In this document: in pieces, positions 62,512 through 64,000 of the stretch
Layout: every line of letters begins with the position of its first letter
How positions within the stretch are numbered: the stretch's first letter is position 1
NCBI RefSeq assembly: GCF_022539665.2
Contig: NC_081337.1
Span: forward strand, 1,418,239 to 1,482,238
DNA: 64,000 bases
Source of the DNA: Daphnia carinata
Taxonomy: Eukaryota > Arthropoda > Branchiopoda > Diplostraca > Daphniidae
Direction of reading: 5' to 3'
The notes under the pieces: generated by a model
Told to the model about the DNA's origin: nothing
The model's input: only the letters and a program-made list of their open reading frames with translations
The model's database searches: none
Made by a program: the position numbers and the translations under genes

Positions 62512-63008
62512 AATCCTCTAAAATTCTGTCGGCTATGTTGGCTAACGCATCATTTGATGGCATGAGCTGCATGAAAAGCAATTTTAGAAAAATTTCGGCA
62601 ACTGACTAGCCAGCCAATGCTTTAAACTCTCTGAGCAGAGCGGTAGGTCCGTGATCGCCAAGTTGCATTTCTGTTAGCAGTTAAAAGCAGCTAAACTTTT
62701 CTATTTTCCGATTCGGCAAAAATATTGACGATCCTTCCCTTAATGTTGTCATAAGTCATCCCTGAAAGCTTTTTGACGATGTCTCAGATCTGACTGATCA
62801 TCTCGGGATTGAATGCAGTTAGAACTTGGTGAAATCTTCTCCTCTGATCCCGGACGTGAACTAGAGCGAACTGAGCTTCCAGCTGGATAAACCATGCATT
62901 AATATGTATTTTCCAGAAAGGAGGAGCCTTTATTGTTATGTGAGACATTGTGCTAGGTGAGGAACTTTTGCCACTCGTATTTGCTTCCTGTCTTTCTGCC
63001 ATTTGCAC
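62512..63008 (-). pseudogene. CsRn1-like gag N-terminal part
   Basis: Minus strand from ATG 63008. IKAPPFWKIHINAWFIQLEA and QFALVHVRDQRRRFHQVLTA are the CsRn1 gag signature, followed in shifted frames by QLGDHGPTALLREFKALAG and ANIADRILEDL, where the solo LTR has inserted. Confidence 0.85.
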
Positions 63009-63187
63009 AAAAAATGAGAGGTTACCGGAATTACTAATGTTTTTTTAATGATAGTTATTTAGGCCAAAATGCTTCGAATTGCCTGAAGAGTTTCTTCTGA
63101 AGTCAGCAAGTATTGCAAAATTTGGGAATCATACGTCAACCGCTTCCACGTTGTTCTTCGGCTAAGCAACAAGTTGCACGAAAAAAA

Positions 63188-63206
63188 AATCACGTCGTTG
63201 TCACCA
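63188..63206 (-). promoter_or_regulatory. CsRn1-like primer binding site (tRNA-Trp type)
   Basis: Minus strand TGGTGACAACGACGTGATT, complementary to the 3' end of animal tRNA-Trp with two mismatches. CsRn1-clade elements are known to use tRNA-Trp. Confidence 0.7.
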
Positions 63207-63207
63207 C

Positions 63208-63752
63208 TGTGGTAAATAACGGTTTCTTTTCACTTAATTTATTGTTCGACTAGCACAAACATTAGGGCGTACAAATTTGAAATCTGAGTTTTGAGCAGCA
63301 CTTTGGAAAAGGCAGTCAGAGCTAGGTTTTGTTGGCTCGAGAGTTGAGTAGGTAGCGTGGTAGGAGTAGTAGCGTGGGTGAAAAAGGACGCTAACTCGTC
63401 ACACCATCTCTGGCTGGCTGGTGCGTATTACTGCTGCAAGCGCAAGATGGCGTGGCGGCAGCCACAACACACACGGGCTCCGTTTCTACTGGTCATCTAG
63501 ATGTGCAGAAGGCAGCCAAAACACGTCATTGAAGAAATTCGGTGCAGCGTATGTTCGTCCTAGTTGTCCAGTGAGGACCAAAAATCGTCGTCTAAAGGGC
63601 AGCAATGTGCTGTGTGGGTGATGATTCAAGCAAAGAGGAGCGTGATTCCTAAGTACCTTTTATTGACTCTAGAATCAAAAATTTGTTTGGGGTGGCAGAC
63701 TGTCAGATAGCAGTATTGGAGATAGGAACATTCACAAAACTAGGCGTCTACA
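63208..63752 (-). repeat. Probable CsRn1-like 5' LTR
   Basis: The 3' end of the LTR (minus strand) is set by the primer site: ..TTATTTACCACA one base before TGGTGAC. A minus-strand AATAAA lies about 30 bases before that end. The other boundary is uncertain; TGTAGACG on the minus strand ending at 63752 is one candidate. No second LTR copy was found to confirm it. Confidence 0.45.
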
Positions 63753-64000
63753 ACTATAAGGTACGTCGAAGCCGACTCGTCTAACTCGACCCATCTAACT
63801 CGACGAAATACTCGACCCATCCTAAGTACAAACACGTTACCGAATCAAGTGGCACAGCCTCAAGCTTCGAGTTGCTGATTGTCCCACCCAAAGTATCATG
63901 TAGGTATTCAAGGTCTCCAGGTTTGAGTATGAAACGAAAAAAGACCGCAAGGCGTTCTCTCCGTCGATAGTATTGAAGATCTTACTCTCAGGATTATCGT
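63753..64000. other. Window end, nothing identified
   Basis: Contains a small local repeat of CTCGACCCATC/CTAACTCGAC (63780-63820). No gene or mobile element is recognised. Confidence 0.35.

Overview
The window is animal genomic DNA, most probably from an arthropod. It has one recognisable host gene, a five-exon MOB4/phocein homologue on the minus strand (433-1352) with four introns of 57-62 bp. Almost everything else is transposable elements, mostly LTR retrotransposons, nested inside one another. The species cannot be read from the sequence.

Layout. 1-1352: Mob4 and its 3' flank. 1353-2340: flank with a small env relic. 2341-3475: decayed pogo-type transposase. 3476-13502: copy I-a of a Gypsy/Ty3-type element (Family I). 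It is 5'-truncated and carries a 927-bp long-TIR foldback element (5039-5965) and an 831-bp hAT-type MITE (7693-8523). 13503-16245: decayed BEL/Pao fragment. 16246-17661: unassigned. 17662-58405: copy II-a of a second env-bearing Gypsy-type element (Family II), flanked by the 4-bp duplication ATTT. Inside II-a sits Family I copy I-b (20450-47428), and inside the gag of I-b sits Family II copy II-b (21427-34733, minus strand, 4-bp duplication GGTT). The order of insertion is therefore II-a, then I-b, then II-b. 58406-60030: flank. 60037 to about 63752: internally deleted CsRn1-like Gypsy element on the minus strand, with a solo Family I LTR (61775-62511, duplication AATC) in its gag.

Both env-bearing families are large (about 13.3-13.8 kb each) and look like complex retroviruses in layout. 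Both have gag and pol in a -1 frame relation. Both have an env whose ATG lies at or just after a strong 3' splice site. Both envs share a C-terminal module and start with a similar cysteine-containing motif that resembles chuvirus-type glycoproteins. Family I uses a tRNA-Leu-type primer site. It has two related small ORFs between pol and env, plus a 303-codon ORF overlapping gag. Family II uses a tRNA-Gln-type primer site. It has a long coiled-coil Gag extension, an AT-hook-like motif after integrase, an env with lectin-like and mucin-like regions, and an ankyrin-repeat gene between env and the 3' LTR. In II-b the ankyrin gene is the one accessory frame left fully open, while gag, the pol tail and env are broken.

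The strongest candidates for something undescribed are the ankyrin gene with its conserved splice site, the paired Family I accessory ORFs with antisense tRNA-like repeats between them, the gag-overlapping ORF, and a two-exon antisense ORF (55622-56234) present in II-a but not in II-b. All family assignments come from reading motifs; no database search was run.
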